Source: Sulfurimonas sp. HSL-1716
Lineage (GTDB): Bacteria; Campylobacterota; Campylobacteria; Campylobacterales; Sulfurimonadaceae
DNA: 64,000 bases
Direction of reading: 5' to 3'
Assembly (NCBI RefSeq): GCF_039645975.1
Contig: NZ_CP147918.1
Span: forward strand, 1,860,001 to 1,924,000
A model generated the notes under the pieces. The model saw only the letters and a list, made by a program, of their open reading frames with translations. It searched no databases and was not told where the DNA came from. Each line of letters opens with the position of its first letter. Position 1 is the first letter of the stretch. The position numbers and the translations under genes are program-made. This document shows, in pieces, positions 47,885 to 57,691 of this stretch.

Positions 47885-50800
47885 TCATACGCCCTGCACC
47901 TTTTTTTTATCAAATATATACGCAAACATCGGGACATAGACGAGGGTCAAAAGAGTACCCACCAAAAGCCCTCCTATCGCAACGTCTGCCAGCGGACTCA
48001 AACGCTCGAGTCCCACTGCTTGTTCGAGCGCTATTGGGATCATCCCGGCGATCGTCCCAAACGCCGTCATCATGACCGGGCGGAACCTTACTTTTACCGA
48101 TTCTACCGCACTCTCATACGCACCTTCTCCCTCGGCACGATATGTTTGATAAAAATCGATCAGCAAAACAGCATTTTTTATGATAATCCCAAACAGCAGA
48201 AGTATCCCTATCAGGCTGGGCATACAGCTCGGTTTTTCAAAGATCAGCATAGACCATGACGCCCCGATAAGAGAAAGCGGCAAAACGATTATCATGATAA
48301 ACGCCATCCTCACCGAACGGTAGATGGCTATAAGCGTCATGATAAGCATGACTATCCCAAGCCCTATGGCTTTGAGCATACGTTTGAAACTGTCATTGAT
48401 CTGAGCGATATCTCCCGCCTGGCTTATCCGTATGTCATTAAGATCCACTTTTTTCAAAGCTGCCTGGGCGTCTTCTGTAATGTGTGTCACCGGGCGTTTA
48501 GCTCGGTACCCGTTTACATCAAGACTGTAAAGCATCTTGTCGCGTTCGATCTTCGCAAAGGTGAGATGGCGTTTTATCTTTGCCAGTGTTTCCAAAGGTA
48601 CCTCAGCCGTCGGTGTTTTTATAGGAAGAAGCCTCAACGTTTCGATATTTTTAGAAAATTTTCCTTTGAGATAGAGTCTTACGAACTGGGTGTTCATAGA
48701 CTCCAGATTCGCGTTAAGACCGACCACTTCCCCTTTTATGGGAAGCTGCATCGCTATTTGATACGGCGTTATACCGTAGCTGAGAGCTTTGTTCTCATCG
48801 ATATCCAGTTCTATCTCCGTAAAATCTTTATCCCAGCTTGTCGAGACGGAAGTAAGCCCGCGGACATCCTGTATCGCTTTTTCTATCTTATGCGATGCAT
48901 CAGCCATTCCTTCTACGACGGAAGATTGAAGTCTGACATCCAGACTCGCTTTTATCGAAGAAAGAGCGGTCGCTCCAAAATCATAGACATCGTCTCTTTT
49001 AACGCCTTCTAAGTGCGAGATTTTCTCCCGTATGATGTTTTCAAGCTCCCAGATAGTCTGGCGTCTGTCAAAACGGTTGACCGCATTAATGGTGATAGTC
49101 GCTTCAGCGGGAGTATTGCCGCTGCCAAGACTGAGTACTCCCGCTTCGGTACCGAATGCGACCGAGCTCATTTTCACCCATGGCTGTTTGTCGATCCATT
49201 GTATCAGCGGTCGTATCTTTGCTTGAGCGCTTTCGACGCTTTCATTTGAACTAAATGCCACCTGCGCTTTGATGATCCCCGTGTCCATCGGCGGCATTGC
49301 ATCCTTGCCGATGGTAGGCATAATATTTTTCATGCTAAGGATCAGTACTATGATGACACCCGCACTCAGCATCATGCGGCGTAATATTTTTAATTTTCCG
49401 TTTGAAAATCGGAGTATCCCGACATAGGGTCCTACAAGCCTTCCGATAGTTTTCTCATAAAACGTATCAAATATTTTCTCTATTTTTGTCTTGCCCGTAC
49501 CGTTTTTATATAACCATGAAGAGAGAAGCGGTATAAAAGTAACGGATAAAAAATAACTGACCAAAAGTGCGATGATGAGAGTTTCGATCAAAGGCCTGAA
49601 TATCTTTTGCGGAAATCCGCCGACGAACATAAGCGGAAAGAGGATGGCAATTGTTGCGATCGTTCCTGCAAACACAGGATTTAAGACCTCTTTTGTTCCG
49701 TTCTTGACGGCAGTTTTTAGATCTTCATGCACTTCGTTGAGATGTCTCTCTATGTTTTCAAGGATGACGACGGCATCGTCTGTGAGCATTCCCAAAGCCA
49801 AAATGATACCGGTATAGATGACGATATTGAGCTCTCCTCCGCTCAGCCATATGATCGCCATCGTCGAAAAGAAAACCATCGGTATGGAAAGACCCGCGGC
49901 GATGATGGCTCTAAAGTTGCCCAAAAATATCATGATCACCAACAAAGTATAGATAACGGCGTCTTTTAGAGCCTCAAGCATATTCGTATTCGCTTGTTCT
50001 ATAAGGTCTCTTTGCGTATCGCTTATCTGAAAATCGATATTGGGATACTGTGCTTCTAGCTTTTTCATCTCCAAGCGGGCCGCTTTACTCACATCCAATA
50101 CACTTCCGCCAGGAGCACGCTGTATCGCAAGAGCGATCGCATCTTTGCCGTTGCCGATGTAACCGCTGGTACGTTTTTTATAGCTCCAGCTGATATCCGC
50201 TATGTCGCTGAGCTTTACGTTGGCAAGAACGGGCAGCTGCTTTAATTTCTGGATATTGTCCTTTTCGCCGTAATAGGTCACTGTATAAAAATCGTTATCC
50301 CCTTTTATAAACCCAAGAGGCATGTCACGGTTTAGAGCCTGAAGCGATTTTGTTATCGTCTCGAAGTTCACGCCGTATCTTTTTGCTTTAAACGGATCCA
50401 CTTCTATGTTTACCGAGCTTTCATATCCGCCGAAAACTTCGACGTTTCCTATCTCCTGATTGCTCAGAAGATAGGGTTTTATGAAACTATCCGCAATCTT
50501 TCGGATATCGGCAAGGTCTATATTGTTATTTTTCGGACTTAAAGATATGACATCGACGGGAAGCGTAAAATCTCCGGCAGTATAGATCGCCGGATTTGCA
50601 CCCGAAGGCAGTTTTGCTTTTGCGATGGAAAGTGCGTTTGCGACATCTACTGCAGCGGCGTTCAACCCTTTTTTATACCCAAAATCAGCTTTTACGATCG
50701 AGAAGTTCGCCACGTTGATGCTGCTGACATCCGTTACCAGACCCAAACGCGATATCTCCTCCTCTATCGGTTTTGAAACCGTACTTGCAGCCACTTGCGC

Positions 50801-50962
50801 CGTAGCTCCCGGAACCTTTGTTATAACGATCACCTCGGGAGGGTTCGCATCGGGAAAGAGATTTTTCGGCAGGGTCGTCAAAGCTATGATCCCCATAACG
50901 AAAAAAGTTGCTATAAGGGAGTAAAGCATATATGGACGCTTGTAAAAATACTCGAATATCAT
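47885..50962 (-). CDS. RND-family efflux transporter (inner-membrane pump)
   Basis: The 1025-residue protein has the two-fold repeat of RND pumps: TM1, a large periplasmic loop, TM2-6, TM7, a second loop, TM8-12. The segment TDDAVVILENIERH in TM4 carries the proton-relay acids typical of HAE-type pumps. It is slightly smaller than AcrB and is closer to the simpler hydrophobe/amphiphile exporters; substrates unknown. Encoded 3 bp after the membrane-fusion gene, in a tetR-tolC-mfp-rnd operon. Confidence 0.93.
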   Translation of the reverse strand: MIFEYFYKRPYMLYSLIATFFVMGIIALTTLPKNLFPDANPPEVIVITKVPGATAQVAASTVSKPIEEEISRLGLVTDVSSINVANFSIVKADFGYKKGLNAAAVDVANALSIAKAKLPSGANPAIYTAGDFTLPVDVISLSPKNNNIDLADIRKIADSFIKPYLLSNQEIGNVEVFGGYESSVNIEVDPFKAKRYGVNFETITKSLQALNRDMPLGFIKGDNDFYTVTYYGEKDNIQKLKQLPVLANVKLSDIADISWSYKKRTSGYIGNGKDAIALAIQRAPGGSVLDVSKAARLEMKKLEAQYPNIDFQISDTQRDLIEQANTNMLEALKDAVIYTLLVIMIFLGNFRAIIAAGLSIPMVFFSTMAIIWLSGGELNIVIYTGIILALGMLTDDAVVILENIERHLNEVHEDLKTAVKNGTKEVLNPVFAGTIATIAILFPLMFVGGFPQKIFRPLIETLIIALLVSYFLSVTFIPLLSSWLYKNGTGKTKIEKIFDTFYEKTIGRLVGPYVGILRFSNGKLKILRRMMLSAGVIIVLILSMKNIMPTIGKDAMPPMDTGIIKAQVAFSSNESVESAQAKIRPLIQWIDKQPWVKMSSVAFGTEAGVLSLGSGNTPAEATITINAVNRFDRRQTIWELENIIREKISHLEGVKRDDVYDFGATALSSIKASLDVRLQSSVVEGMADASHKIEKAIQDVRGLTSVSTSWDKDFTEIELDIDENKALSYGITPYQIAMQLPIKGEVVGLNANLESMNTQFVRLYLKGKFSKNIETLRLLPIKTPTAEVPLETLAKIKRHLTFAKIERDKMLYSLDVNGYRAKRPVTHITEDAQAALKKVDLNDIRISQAGDIAQINDSFKRMLKAIGLGIVMLIMTLIAIYRSVRMAFIMIIVLPLSLIGASWSMLIFEKPSCMPSLIGILLLFGIIIKNAVLLIDFYQTYRAEGEGAYESAVESVKVRFRPVMMTAFGTIAGMIPIALEQAVGLERLSPLADVAIGGLLVGTLLTLVYVPMFAYIFDKKKVQGV

Positions 50963-50965
50963 GAA

Positions 50966-52015
50966 TTATTCCTTTACTTTTAAAGCATGTCCGCTAAGAA
51001 GTTTCAGCAAGATATCCGGCTTGGCGACGACTATCTTTTCATCTGTTAAAGGCTCTTGTGTGATGATCCCCTGCTGTGCGCTTTGCAAGATGTGAACCTC
51101 CTTAGGCACGGCTTTACTGCCTTTGATGACCAGTACAAAACTTTTGCCCTCTTTGTTTAAAACGGCGTCAAACGGAAGGAGTACTGTTTTGCCCTCATAC
51201 AAGACGGCATCGACCTCTATTCTGTCTCCGCTTGTAAGCTTGCTTCCTCCCACATAGACCTTATACTCGGCCAGTCCCGCGTATGTGCTTCCAAGAGCCA
51301 TAGCAGGATATGTTTTACCGTTATACAAAACAGCTTTTATATTTAGCTCGCTCGGAACCCTGACCATCAGATAAAAACCGTTTTTTGCACTTATGGACAG
51401 CAGTGCTTTGCCCGGCATGCTAAGTGCGCCGTCATTGTCAAAAGTCTTAGTTATCACCCCTTCCACGGGAGAAATGATAGTCGCATATGAGAGACTGTTG
51501 TCAAGCTCTATCTCTTTTTGTCTGAGTGAAGCGATCTGTGCCTCCGTGTTTGCTATGGCGTTTTGCTCTTTTTGCGATTCTTCCACGGATGCCCCTTGAA
51601 TCTTTAAAAGCTCCTTTGTTCTTTGATGCGTCGCTTTTAAATTTTGCAGGGAAATATCCGCTGCTTTTAGCTGCTCTTTTACACTTGCAAGACTGCTTGT
51701 GATCGCCGTCGTATCCAGCCTGACTATGACATCGCCCTTATGCACATGCGATCCGCTTGACTTGATACTTAATATCCTTGCAGAGATACGAGAAGAGAGT
51801 TTTACATCCTTGTCGTTACTGACTTCTGCAAGGTAGGGAAGCGTCAGCCTCACATCCGTGATCTTTGGCACTATCTGTGAAACGACTATAGGGTATATTT
51901 TGGCCTGAGGAACAGCAGTATCTCTGGCTCTTGCATTTTTTATCGTCTTGACACCTGCTAAGATTAGTGCCGCGACGATCGCCGCACCTAGCGCTATTTT
52001 TATCGCTTTATTCAT
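50966..52015 (-). CDS. Periplasmic membrane-fusion (adaptor) protein of the RND pump
   Basis: The ATG at 52015 overlaps the outer-membrane-channel stop and has GAGGAG 8 nt upstream; the upstream in-frame start at 52075 is rejected. The product of 349 residues begins with a signal/anchor helix (~5-24), then a barrel-sandwich half, a long coiled-coil hairpin (~95-160) and beta-barrel domains. It bridges pump and TolC-type channel. Confidence 0.92.
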   Translation of the reverse strand: MNKAIKIALGAAIVAALILAGVKTIKNARARDTAVPQAKIYPIVVSQIVPKITDVRLTLPYLAEVSNDKDVKLSSRISARILSIKSSGSHVHKGDVIVRLDTTAITSSLASVKEQLKAADISLQNLKATHQRTKELLKIQGASVEESQKEQNAIANTEAQIASLRQKEIELDNSLSYATIISPVEGVITKTFDNDGALSMPGKALLSISAKNGFYLMVRVPSELNIKAVLYNGKTYPAMALGSTYAGLAEYKVYVGGSKLTSGDRIEVDAVLYEGKTVLLPFDAVLNKEGKSFVLVIKGSKAVPKEVHILQSAQQGIITQEPLTDEKIVVAKPDILLKLLSGHALKVKE

Positions 52016-53286
52016 TTTACTATCTCCTCGATATTGTTTGCGTATATGACGGCCAGCTGCATCAGCGTCTGCCATGATTTTGCTTCTGTTTTATAAAGAT
52101 TGGCTTCCTGCTCGACCACGTCATCCTCATACCGCAGATACTCTTCGGTTGAAAGCCTTGCATTTGTATAGTTTAGTTTTGCGATTTCTAAAAGTTTTTT
52201 CTTTTCATCTATGCTTCTCTTATACAGCTTTGCGGAGTTCTCAAGCAGAGGCAGGGATTCTTGCAGCACCCTTGCTTGTGAAGAGAGCTCGTCACTTAGT
52301 TTTTGCAGCTCGATCTCGCTTTTAGCAGATTCAAGCTTCGCCAAAGAGATCTCCTCGTATTGGTTCATATTAAATATCGGAATGTTGAGTACCACTCCGA
52401 CATTACCGTACTCTTCACTTATAGAATCATAGGTGTTATACGATTCGCCGTAGCTTTTCATATAACTTCCATGTGCATAAAGGGATGGGTAGAGCTTCTC
52501 TTTTTGTGCCTTTGTTTCCAATCTGTCCGCTTTTACCCGTTCGCGAAGCGGCTGAAGCGATCCAAATTCATTTTTCGTGATCTCCGCCGTTTTTTGCATC
52601 GCCAGGGCATCATCGATCTTGATTCCCGTCAGACCCTCTATCGTACCGATTACCGATCTTTTTTGGATCTCGATATCGTTGTCGGCTATATCTATCTGAT
52701 TTAGTCTGTCGTTTATCATATAAAGTGCAGATGCCGCCGCACGCCCGTTACCGACTTTTATCTCCACTGTTTTTTTTGTTTCTTGCAGCGATCGCTTTTT
52801 GCCTTCGAGTGCTTTTTCGAGTGCTTTTAGATATATCAGATTCGCATTGGCACCCACTATGAGTGCTTCGTTTTTTATAAGGTTTATCTTTTTTTGCGCT
52901 TCTGCGCTCTTTTGCATCATCTTGGCTTTATCCGCCATGGTAAAGATGGATTTGACAAAAAGAGGCATCGATATCGATACTCCCGTCGAGTAGATATTGT
53001 AACTAAACGGCTGCGCAGGATGAGACGGATTTTGTACCAAAGAGAGCATATGGTTGGGAGCCAACGGGATCATCCCGGTAGGAAGCGAATAGTTGTCATA
53101 TTTTGCAAACAGGTTTACTTCCGGATAAAGTTTGGAGTAGGTTTTCTCTTCGCCTGCCTTTGCTTTTTTCACGGATATCTCGTCGGATTTGGACTGCGGA
53201 TGCGATTTTAGCGCATCAAAAAGTTCAGAGACGGTATGAGCGCTGAGCAAGAACGGAAAGAGAAGTAATAAGAGTATCCTGTTCAT
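52012..53286 (-). CDS. TolC-family outer-membrane efflux channel
   Basis: The 424-residue protein has a signal peptide (1-17, ending LLSA) and long amphipathic helices with internal two-fold similarity, typical of the channel-tunnel family. It starts inside the end of the tetR-type gene (4-bp overlap) and completes the tripartite pump with the two following genes. Confidence 0.92.
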   Translation of the reverse strand: MNRILLLLLFPFLLSAHTVSELFDALKSHPQSKSDEISVKKAKAGEEKTYSKLYPEVNLFAKYDNYSLPTGMIPLAPNHMLSLVQNPSHPAQPFSYNIYSTGVSISMPLFVKSIFTMADKAKMMQKSAEAQKKINLIKNEALIVGANANLIYLKALEKALEGKKRSLQETKKTVEIKVGNGRAAASALYMINDRLNQIDIADNDIEIQKRSVIGTIEGLTGIKIDDALAMQKTAEITKNEFGSLQPLRERVKADRLETKAQKEKLYPSLYAHGSYMKSYGESYNTYDSISEEYGNVGVVLNIPIFNMNQYEEISLAKLESAKSEIELQKLSDELSSQARVLQESLPLLENSAKLYKRSIDEKKKLLEIAKLNYTNARLSTEEYLRYEDDVVEQEANLYKTEAKSWQTLMQLAVIYANNIEEIVK

Positions 53287-53915
53287 TCTTTAACCTCCAA
53301 TATGCCCTTAATCTTTTCAAATATATAATTGGATATCTCATCTATGGAGCAGTCGCTGCATGTATCGATCTCTTCATTTATCAGTGCCGCTTTTTTGCGA
53401 AGCGGCGCCGTGGTTACTAGCAGGTTGATCGTTCCGATTATCATAAAATGTATAACCATAGGAACGACGTTTTGAAAGACTCCCTCCTCTTCGCCTTTTT
53501 TCAGTATCGCGCTTAAAAGCTTAAAAAGTCTTCTCATACTTGAGAACATCTTTTCGGGAAGATGTGCTCCGTTGTCACTGAGCTCTCTTAAAAGCAGCGC
53601 GGGAAAATAGGGCTGTTTGTCTGCAAAATCCGCATAAGTTTTTATAAAAGCCTCCAGCTCGGAAACCGGATTCGTACACAGTTTATTGGCTTCTATGATT
53701 TGAGCATAGATAGAGGAGAGAACTTCGTTCATGACGGTTTCATACAGTATAGATTTGTTTTTGAAATAATAATAGAGCAAAGCTTTGTTAACTTCGCTTT
53801 CATTTGCTATCTCATCGACGGTCGTAGCATCAAAGCCGTTTTTTGAGAACAGGATCATGGAGTTTTCAATGATCTTCGCTTTTGTTGATATCGCATTACG
53901 TTGTGATTTTGACAT
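53283..53915 (-). CDS. TetR-family repressor of the efflux operon
   Basis: The 210-residue protein has an N-terminal HTH with TTVDEIANESEVNKALLYYY split as DEIANESEVN and KALLYYYF (~30-52), the classic TetR recognition helix region, and a ligand-binding helical C-terminus. Two cysteines lie close together near residue ~190 (CSDCS). It is the first gene of the operon and has a perfect 26-bp palindrome 9 bp before its start, so self-repression is very likely. The inducer is unknown. Confidence 0.92.
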   Translation of the reverse strand: MSKSQRNAISTKAKIIENSMILFSKNGFDATTVDEIANESEVNKALLYYYFKNKSILYETVMNEVLSSIYAQIIEANKLCTNPVSELEAFIKTYADFADKQPYFPALLLRELSDNGAHLPEKMFSSMRRLFKLLSAILKKGEEEGVFQNVVPMVIHFMIIGTINLLVTTAPLRKKAALINEEIDTCSDCSIDEISNYIFEKIKGILEVKE

Positions 53916-53924
53916 ATCGGCTCC

Positions 53925-53950
53925 TAATTAACTAACTAGTTAGTTAATTA
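53925..53950. promoter_or_regulatory. TetR-type operator, 26-bp perfect palindrome
   Basis: Both halves read taattaactaact toward the centre; the two arms are exact complements over 13 bp. It overlaps the upstream edge of the tetR ribosome-site region (TAGGAG at 53928-53923 on the minus strand), so binding would block the operon promoter and start. Confidence 0.85.
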
Positions 53951-54046
53951 TATATCAAAAAAAAAGAAATTACAATAAACGAGAATGTGTAAAAAATATG
54001 TTAAAAAATAGGGAGATCGAAGATATAGAGCGGAGACTTAGAAGAA

Positions 54047-54406
54047 TTATTTTCTTCTAAGTTCTTTAATACGAGCAGCTTTACCTGCAAGATCGCGAAG
54101 ATAGAATAGTTTTGCACGACGTACGCGACCGCGGCGAACGACTGTGATCTCATTAATGCTATCTGTATAGATTGGGAAAACTCTCTCGATTCCAACACCG
54201 TTAGCACCAATTTTACGGACAGTGACGGTTTTTCCTGTTCCTTCACCACGAATCGCTATACAGACACCTTCGTAATTTTGAACACGAGTTTTATCACCCT
54301 CTTTAATTGTTACTGCTAAACGAACAGTATCACCAGCACGGAAATCAGGAATGTTTTTCTCAGCTATCTGTGCTTTTTCAAAATTTTCAATATACTTATT
54401 TCTCAT
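54047..54406 (-). CDS. rplS: Large ribosomal subunit protein bL19
   Basis: The 119-residue protein has the bL19 signature [17 protein letters not shown] split over residues 25-41, and the basic [16 protein letters not shown]. It lies at the 30S-50S interface. Its start overlaps trmD by 11 bp. It is the last gene of rpsP-KH-rimM-trmD-rplS. Confidence 0.97.
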   Translation of the reverse strand: MRNKYIENFEKAQIAEKNIPDFRAGDTVRLAVTIKEGDKTRVQNYEGVCIAIRGEGTGKTVTVRKIGANGVGIERVFPIYTDSINEITVVRRGRVRRAKLFYLRDLAGKAARIKELRRK

Positions 54407-55100
54407 AAGATTTCCTTGTATTATGCTTCAAATGCCTACCCGGACGAAAAAAAGAGGTTTTACATTCTGATAAAGCAAATTTTAGTGTGCGAATTTTACT
54501 ATGATTTCCCTTTAAAAATTCTGATGGGACATTTTTTTCTTTATAAATTTGCGGTTTGGTAAAGGATGGGGCTTCCAAGAGCTCGGATTCAAAGCTTTCG
54601 ACCTCTAAAGATTCGCTGTTTCCAAGCACTCCGTCGATATTTCTAACGATAGCGTCGCACATGACAAGCGAAGGCAGTTCGCCGCCCGTGAGGATGTAAT
54701 CACCGATGCTGAGGACCTCGTCCGCATACTCCTCTACGACCCTCTCGTCGATCCCTTCATATCTGCCGCTTACAAAAACTATGTGTTTTTTGTCTGCCAG
54801 ACGTTTTGCATCGTTTTGCACAAAGCTTTTTGCTACGGGAGTGACAAAGACGATGTAGGCATCTTCATCCTCCTGTTTTATGCTGTGCAGCGTATCATAA
54901 AGAGGCTGAGGGGTCATCAACATTCCCGCACCGCCGCCGAATGCCGTATCATCTACCTTGTTATGCCTGTTCTGGCTAAAATCTCTCGGATTTACAAAAT
55001 CAACCGTAAAAAGCTGTTTTTCGATCGCACGTGAAAGAATGGAATCTTGAAAATATCCTTCAATAAGGTTTGAAAAGAGTGTTACAAATGTAAACTTCAT
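54396..55100 (-). CDS. trmD: tRNA (guanine-37-N1)-methyltransferase
   Basis: The 234-residue SPOUT-fold enzyme has the SAM-binding knot residues [11 protein letters not shown] and [13 protein letters not shown] (~105-140). It methylates G37 next to the anticodon to prevent frameshifting. Located 15 bp after rimM. Confidence 0.96.
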   Translation of the reverse strand: MKFTFVTLFSNLIEGYFQDSILSRAIEKQLFTVDFVNPRDFSQNRHNKVDDTAFGGGAGMLMTPQPLYDTLHSIKQEDEDAYIVFVTPVAKSFVQNDAKRLADKKHIVFVSGRYEGIDERVVEEYADEVLSIGDYILTGGELPSLVMCDAIVRNIDGVLGNSESLEVESFESELLEAPSFTKPQIYKEKNVPSEFLKGNHSKIRTLKFALSECKTSFFRPGRHLKHNTRKSYEK

Positions 55101-55115
55101 TATTGTTCACTCCTC

Positions 55116-55655
55116 TTATGAATTTTCTAAGATATCCAACCCGCCGCTTACTTGTATACTCTTTTTATCGATATCTACGGAGACGATAAAATGATCCTGG
55201 TAAGGGATCAAAAACAATTTCGGCAGCTGTTTTGCGACTAATGCTTCATCAGTGATCATAGAAAGATAATCGGTAGGACCTATACGTTCTACCTCATCCA
55301 CGATTCCTAAAAGAAGCCCGTTGTCATAAACCTTACACCCTTCGATGTCAAAATAAAAATACTGACCCTCTTCAAGCTTTATGTTCTTTCTTGTCTCTTC
55401 GTAGGTCGTGTATATTTTTTCATTCGTGTAACGTTTCGCATCTTCGGGATTATCGACGCCTTTTATTTTAAAAAGGTTACGTTCCAGATCGATCTCTTCG
55501 ATCTCGACGGTACGGTTTTTACTGATGAGAAACTTCGCGCCTTTAACAAATTGTTCGGGGAAGTCACTTTTTATATGAAGTTTCATATCGCCTTTGAGTC
55601 CCACCGTTTTTCCGATGGTCGCGATATGAAGAAGTTTATCTGATAGGTTCGACAT
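55116..55655 (-). CDS. rimM: 16S rRNA processing protein RimM
   Basis: The 179-residue protein has the RimM N-terminal barrel (IATIGKTVGLKGDMKLH, ~12-28) and a C-terminal PRC-barrel. It assists maturation of the 30S head around uS19. It overlaps the KH gene by 20 bp; the start at 55655 has only a weak ribosome site, so coupling is likely. Confidence 0.93.
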   Translation of the reverse strand: MSNLSDKLLHIATIGKTVGLKGDMKLHIKSDFPEQFVKGAKFLISKNRTVEIEEIDLERNLFKIKGVDNPEDAKRYTNEKIYTTYEETRKNIKLEEGQYFYFDIEGCKVYDNGLLLGIVDEVERIGPTDYLSMITDEALVAKQLPKLFLIPYQDHFIVSVDIDKKSIQVSGGLDILENS

Positions 55656-55875
55656 TGATACGGTAACTCTTGCCGTCTTTGGCTTTACAGCCCGATATCA
55701 CTGTTTTGATCGCACCGATCATTTTGCCCTCTTTACCTATCAGTTTGCCGACATCGACCTGATTGGCAAAGAGTACGATCTCCACTAAATCGTCGCTCTC
55801 TTTTGACTCCACTTTAATCTCATTTGGATATGTTGCTATCAAACGGGCAAATTCAGCGACGAAGTTGGTTATCAT
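55636..55875 (-). CDS. KH-domain RNA-binding protein (KhpA-like)
   Basis: The 79-residue protein is a single KH domain with the GKLIGKEGKMIGAIK loop (GxxG type, ~39-53). It is found between rpsP and rimM in many bacteria. The RNA target in Campylobacterota is not defined. Confidence 0.92.
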   Translation of the reverse strand: MITNFVAEFARLIATYPNEIKVESKESDDLVEIVLFANQVDVGKLIGKEGKMIGAIKTVISGCKAKDGKSYRINVEPIR

Positions 55876-55877
55876 GA

Positions 55878-56105
55878 TTATTTACCGGTGATTTTTTTAA
55901 CGCGGTCGCTCATTTTTGCACCGACACTTAACCAGTAGTCAAGGCGTTCTGCATCAAATTTAAGCGTTTTTTCTTCGTTCATCGGGTTATAATGTCCGAT
56001 CAATTCTATCCATCCGCCGTCTCTGCGTTTACGAGAGTCTGTTACCACGATACGGTAAAATGGTTTTTTGTTACGACCCATACGAGTAAGTCTAATTGTT
56101 GTCAT
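55878..56105 (-). CDS. rpsP: Small ribosomal subunit protein bS16
   Basis: The 75-residue protein opens [20 protein letters not shown], the universal bS16 start. It is the first gene of the operon, with its promoter in the 174-bp gap to ffh. Confidence 0.97.
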   Translation of the reverse strand: MTTIRLTRMGRNKKPFYRIVVTDSRKRRDGGWIELIGHYNPMNEEKTLKFDAERLDYWLSVGAKMSDRVKKITGK

Positions 56106-56279
56106 TAGTTTTCCTTAGATAAATGTAATATAGGGGGAATGTCGCAAAATAAAATTTATGTAGTTTTATTGTGCCTCTTACCGCCTTATGGCGTTATATA
56201 CAGCTTTCAATCACAGAGGGATTATTTCAAAAGCCAAAACGATAACGCAATTGTACTAAAATTTTTACCAAAAGTAAAG
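56106..56279. other. Gap between ffh and rpsP with promoter and small hairpins
   Basis: No gene. On the minus strand a weak stem (tttac/gtaaa, then AAATTTT) follows the ffh stop, and a cgcc/ggcg stem lies near 56180-56195. Either could be a terminator or part of the rpsP leader. Confidence 0.4.
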
Positions 56280-57632
56280 TTATCTTCTAAGAGCGTTCAA
56301 CCCGCCGCCGCCCATCTGGCTCATCATGTTTTGCAGGTCCTGCATCCCTTTTTTACCGGAGAACTTCTTAGCCATCTTTCCTGCATTTTTAAACTGTTTT
56401 AAAACTCTGTTCACTTCAGGCTGGCTCAGTCCGCACCCTTGCGCGATCCTCTGTTTGCGAGAGTTGTTTAAAAGATCGGGGTCTTCACGCTCTTTTGGCG
56501 TCATGGATGAGACCATCGCTTTTATCTGCTTGAGCTCTTTTGAGTTATCCAGATCGAAGTCTTTGAGCGCTCCGGCCATACCCGACATTCCGGGGATCAT
56601 GCCGATGAGAGACTTCATGCTTCCCATCTTTTTCATACTTTCCATCTGCTCTAAAAAGTCATTGAAGTTGAACTGACCTTTTTTAATCTTTTTTGTCATC
56701 GCTTTGGCTTGTTTCTCATCGATGATATTGGCTGTTTTCTCGGCCAATCCTTCGATATCTCCAAGACCCATCAGACGGTTTACGATACGTTCAGGAATAA
56801 AGACCTCTATATCCTCCATCTTTTCACCGCTTCCGATAAAACGAAGCGGAACCTGTACTTGAGACGAAAGTCCGAGCGCCACGCCGCCTTTGGAGTCACC
56901 GTCATATTTGCTCAGTATTACTCCGTCGATACCTATCTGCTCTTTAAAGCTGATAGCTGTTCTGACCGAATCCTGCCCCGTAAGAGAATCTGCAACATAA
57001 AAGATCTCATCGGGATTGGCAACCTCTTTGACCTCTTTAAGTTCGCTCATAAGCTCTTCATCGATCGCCAGACGCCCCGCCGTATCTATAAGCACAACGT
57101 CAAAAAGCTTCGTATTTGCATATTTAAGCGCTGCTTTTACCACTTCTACAGGATTTTTATTTGCTTCGTCTTCATAAAGTTCCACCTCTATCTTCGAGGT
57201 TATCTGGCGAAGCTGTTCCACCGCTGCCAGACGCTGCAAATCCGCTGCGACGACTAGGACTTTTTTCTTTTTGTTTTTAAGGTAGAGTGCCAGTTTTCCC
57301 GTTGTCGTGGTTTTACCGGAACCTTGAAGACCCGTCATTAAAATGATAGTAGGAGGGTTGGGTGCAAAGACGAAACCTTTTTTGCCTCCGACTTCCAAGA
57401 TGGAGTAGAGAGTCTCTCTTAAAGCTTCGAGAAACTGGTCTTTACCGATACCTTTGGCTTTTGTTTTCAGCTCTACATCTTGTATCAGTTCTTTTACGAC
57501 TTTATGATTCACATCGGCTTTCAAAAGCGCTTTTTTAAGTTCGCCCGTCGCTTTTGTCAAAGATTTTTCATCGTCATGAAAACGTATCTTTTTTATTGCA
57601 GATGTAAACGAGTCGGTCAATGTTTCAAACAT
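56280..57632 (-). CDS. ffh: Signal recognition particle protein Ffh
   Basis: The 450-residue protein has an N domain, a GTPase G domain (P-loop GLQGSGKTTTTGKLA split at ~107, DTAGR ~190, SKYDGDSKGG ~245) and the Met-rich M domain (~300-450) ending in Gly-rich sequence. It binds signal sequences and SRP RNA. AGGAT precedes the ATG. Confidence 0.97.
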   Translation of the reverse strand: MFETLTDSFTSAIKKIRFHDDEKSLTKATGELKKALLKADVNHKVVKELIQDVELKTKAKGIGKDQFLEALRETLYSILEVGGKKGFVFAPNPPTIILMTGLQGSGKTTTTGKLALYLKNKKKKVLVVAADLQRLAAVEQLRQITSKIEVELYEDEANKNPVEVVKAALKYANTKLFDVVLIDTAGRLAIDEELMSELKEVKEVANPDEIFYVADSLTGQDSVRTAISFKEQIGIDGVILSKYDGDSKGGVALGLSSQVQVPLRFIGSGEKMEDIEVFIPERIVNRLMGLGDIEGLAEKTANIIDEKQAKAMTKKIKKGQFNFNDFLEQMESMKKMGSMKSLIGMIPGMSGMAGALKDFDLDNSKELKQIKAMVSSMTPKEREDPDLLNNSRKQRIAQGCGLSQPEVNRVLKQFKNAGKMAKKFSGKKGMQDLQNMMSQMGGGGLNALRR

Positions 57633-57691
57633 AAAACTATCCTAAATGTAATTAAAGTGTCAAATTGTATCAAAAGCTTGCTTAGAAAAAT

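Noticed and set aside
54001-54249. 82-residue minus-strand frame overlapping rplS
   Set aside because: Out-of-frame shadow of the ribosomal protein gene.
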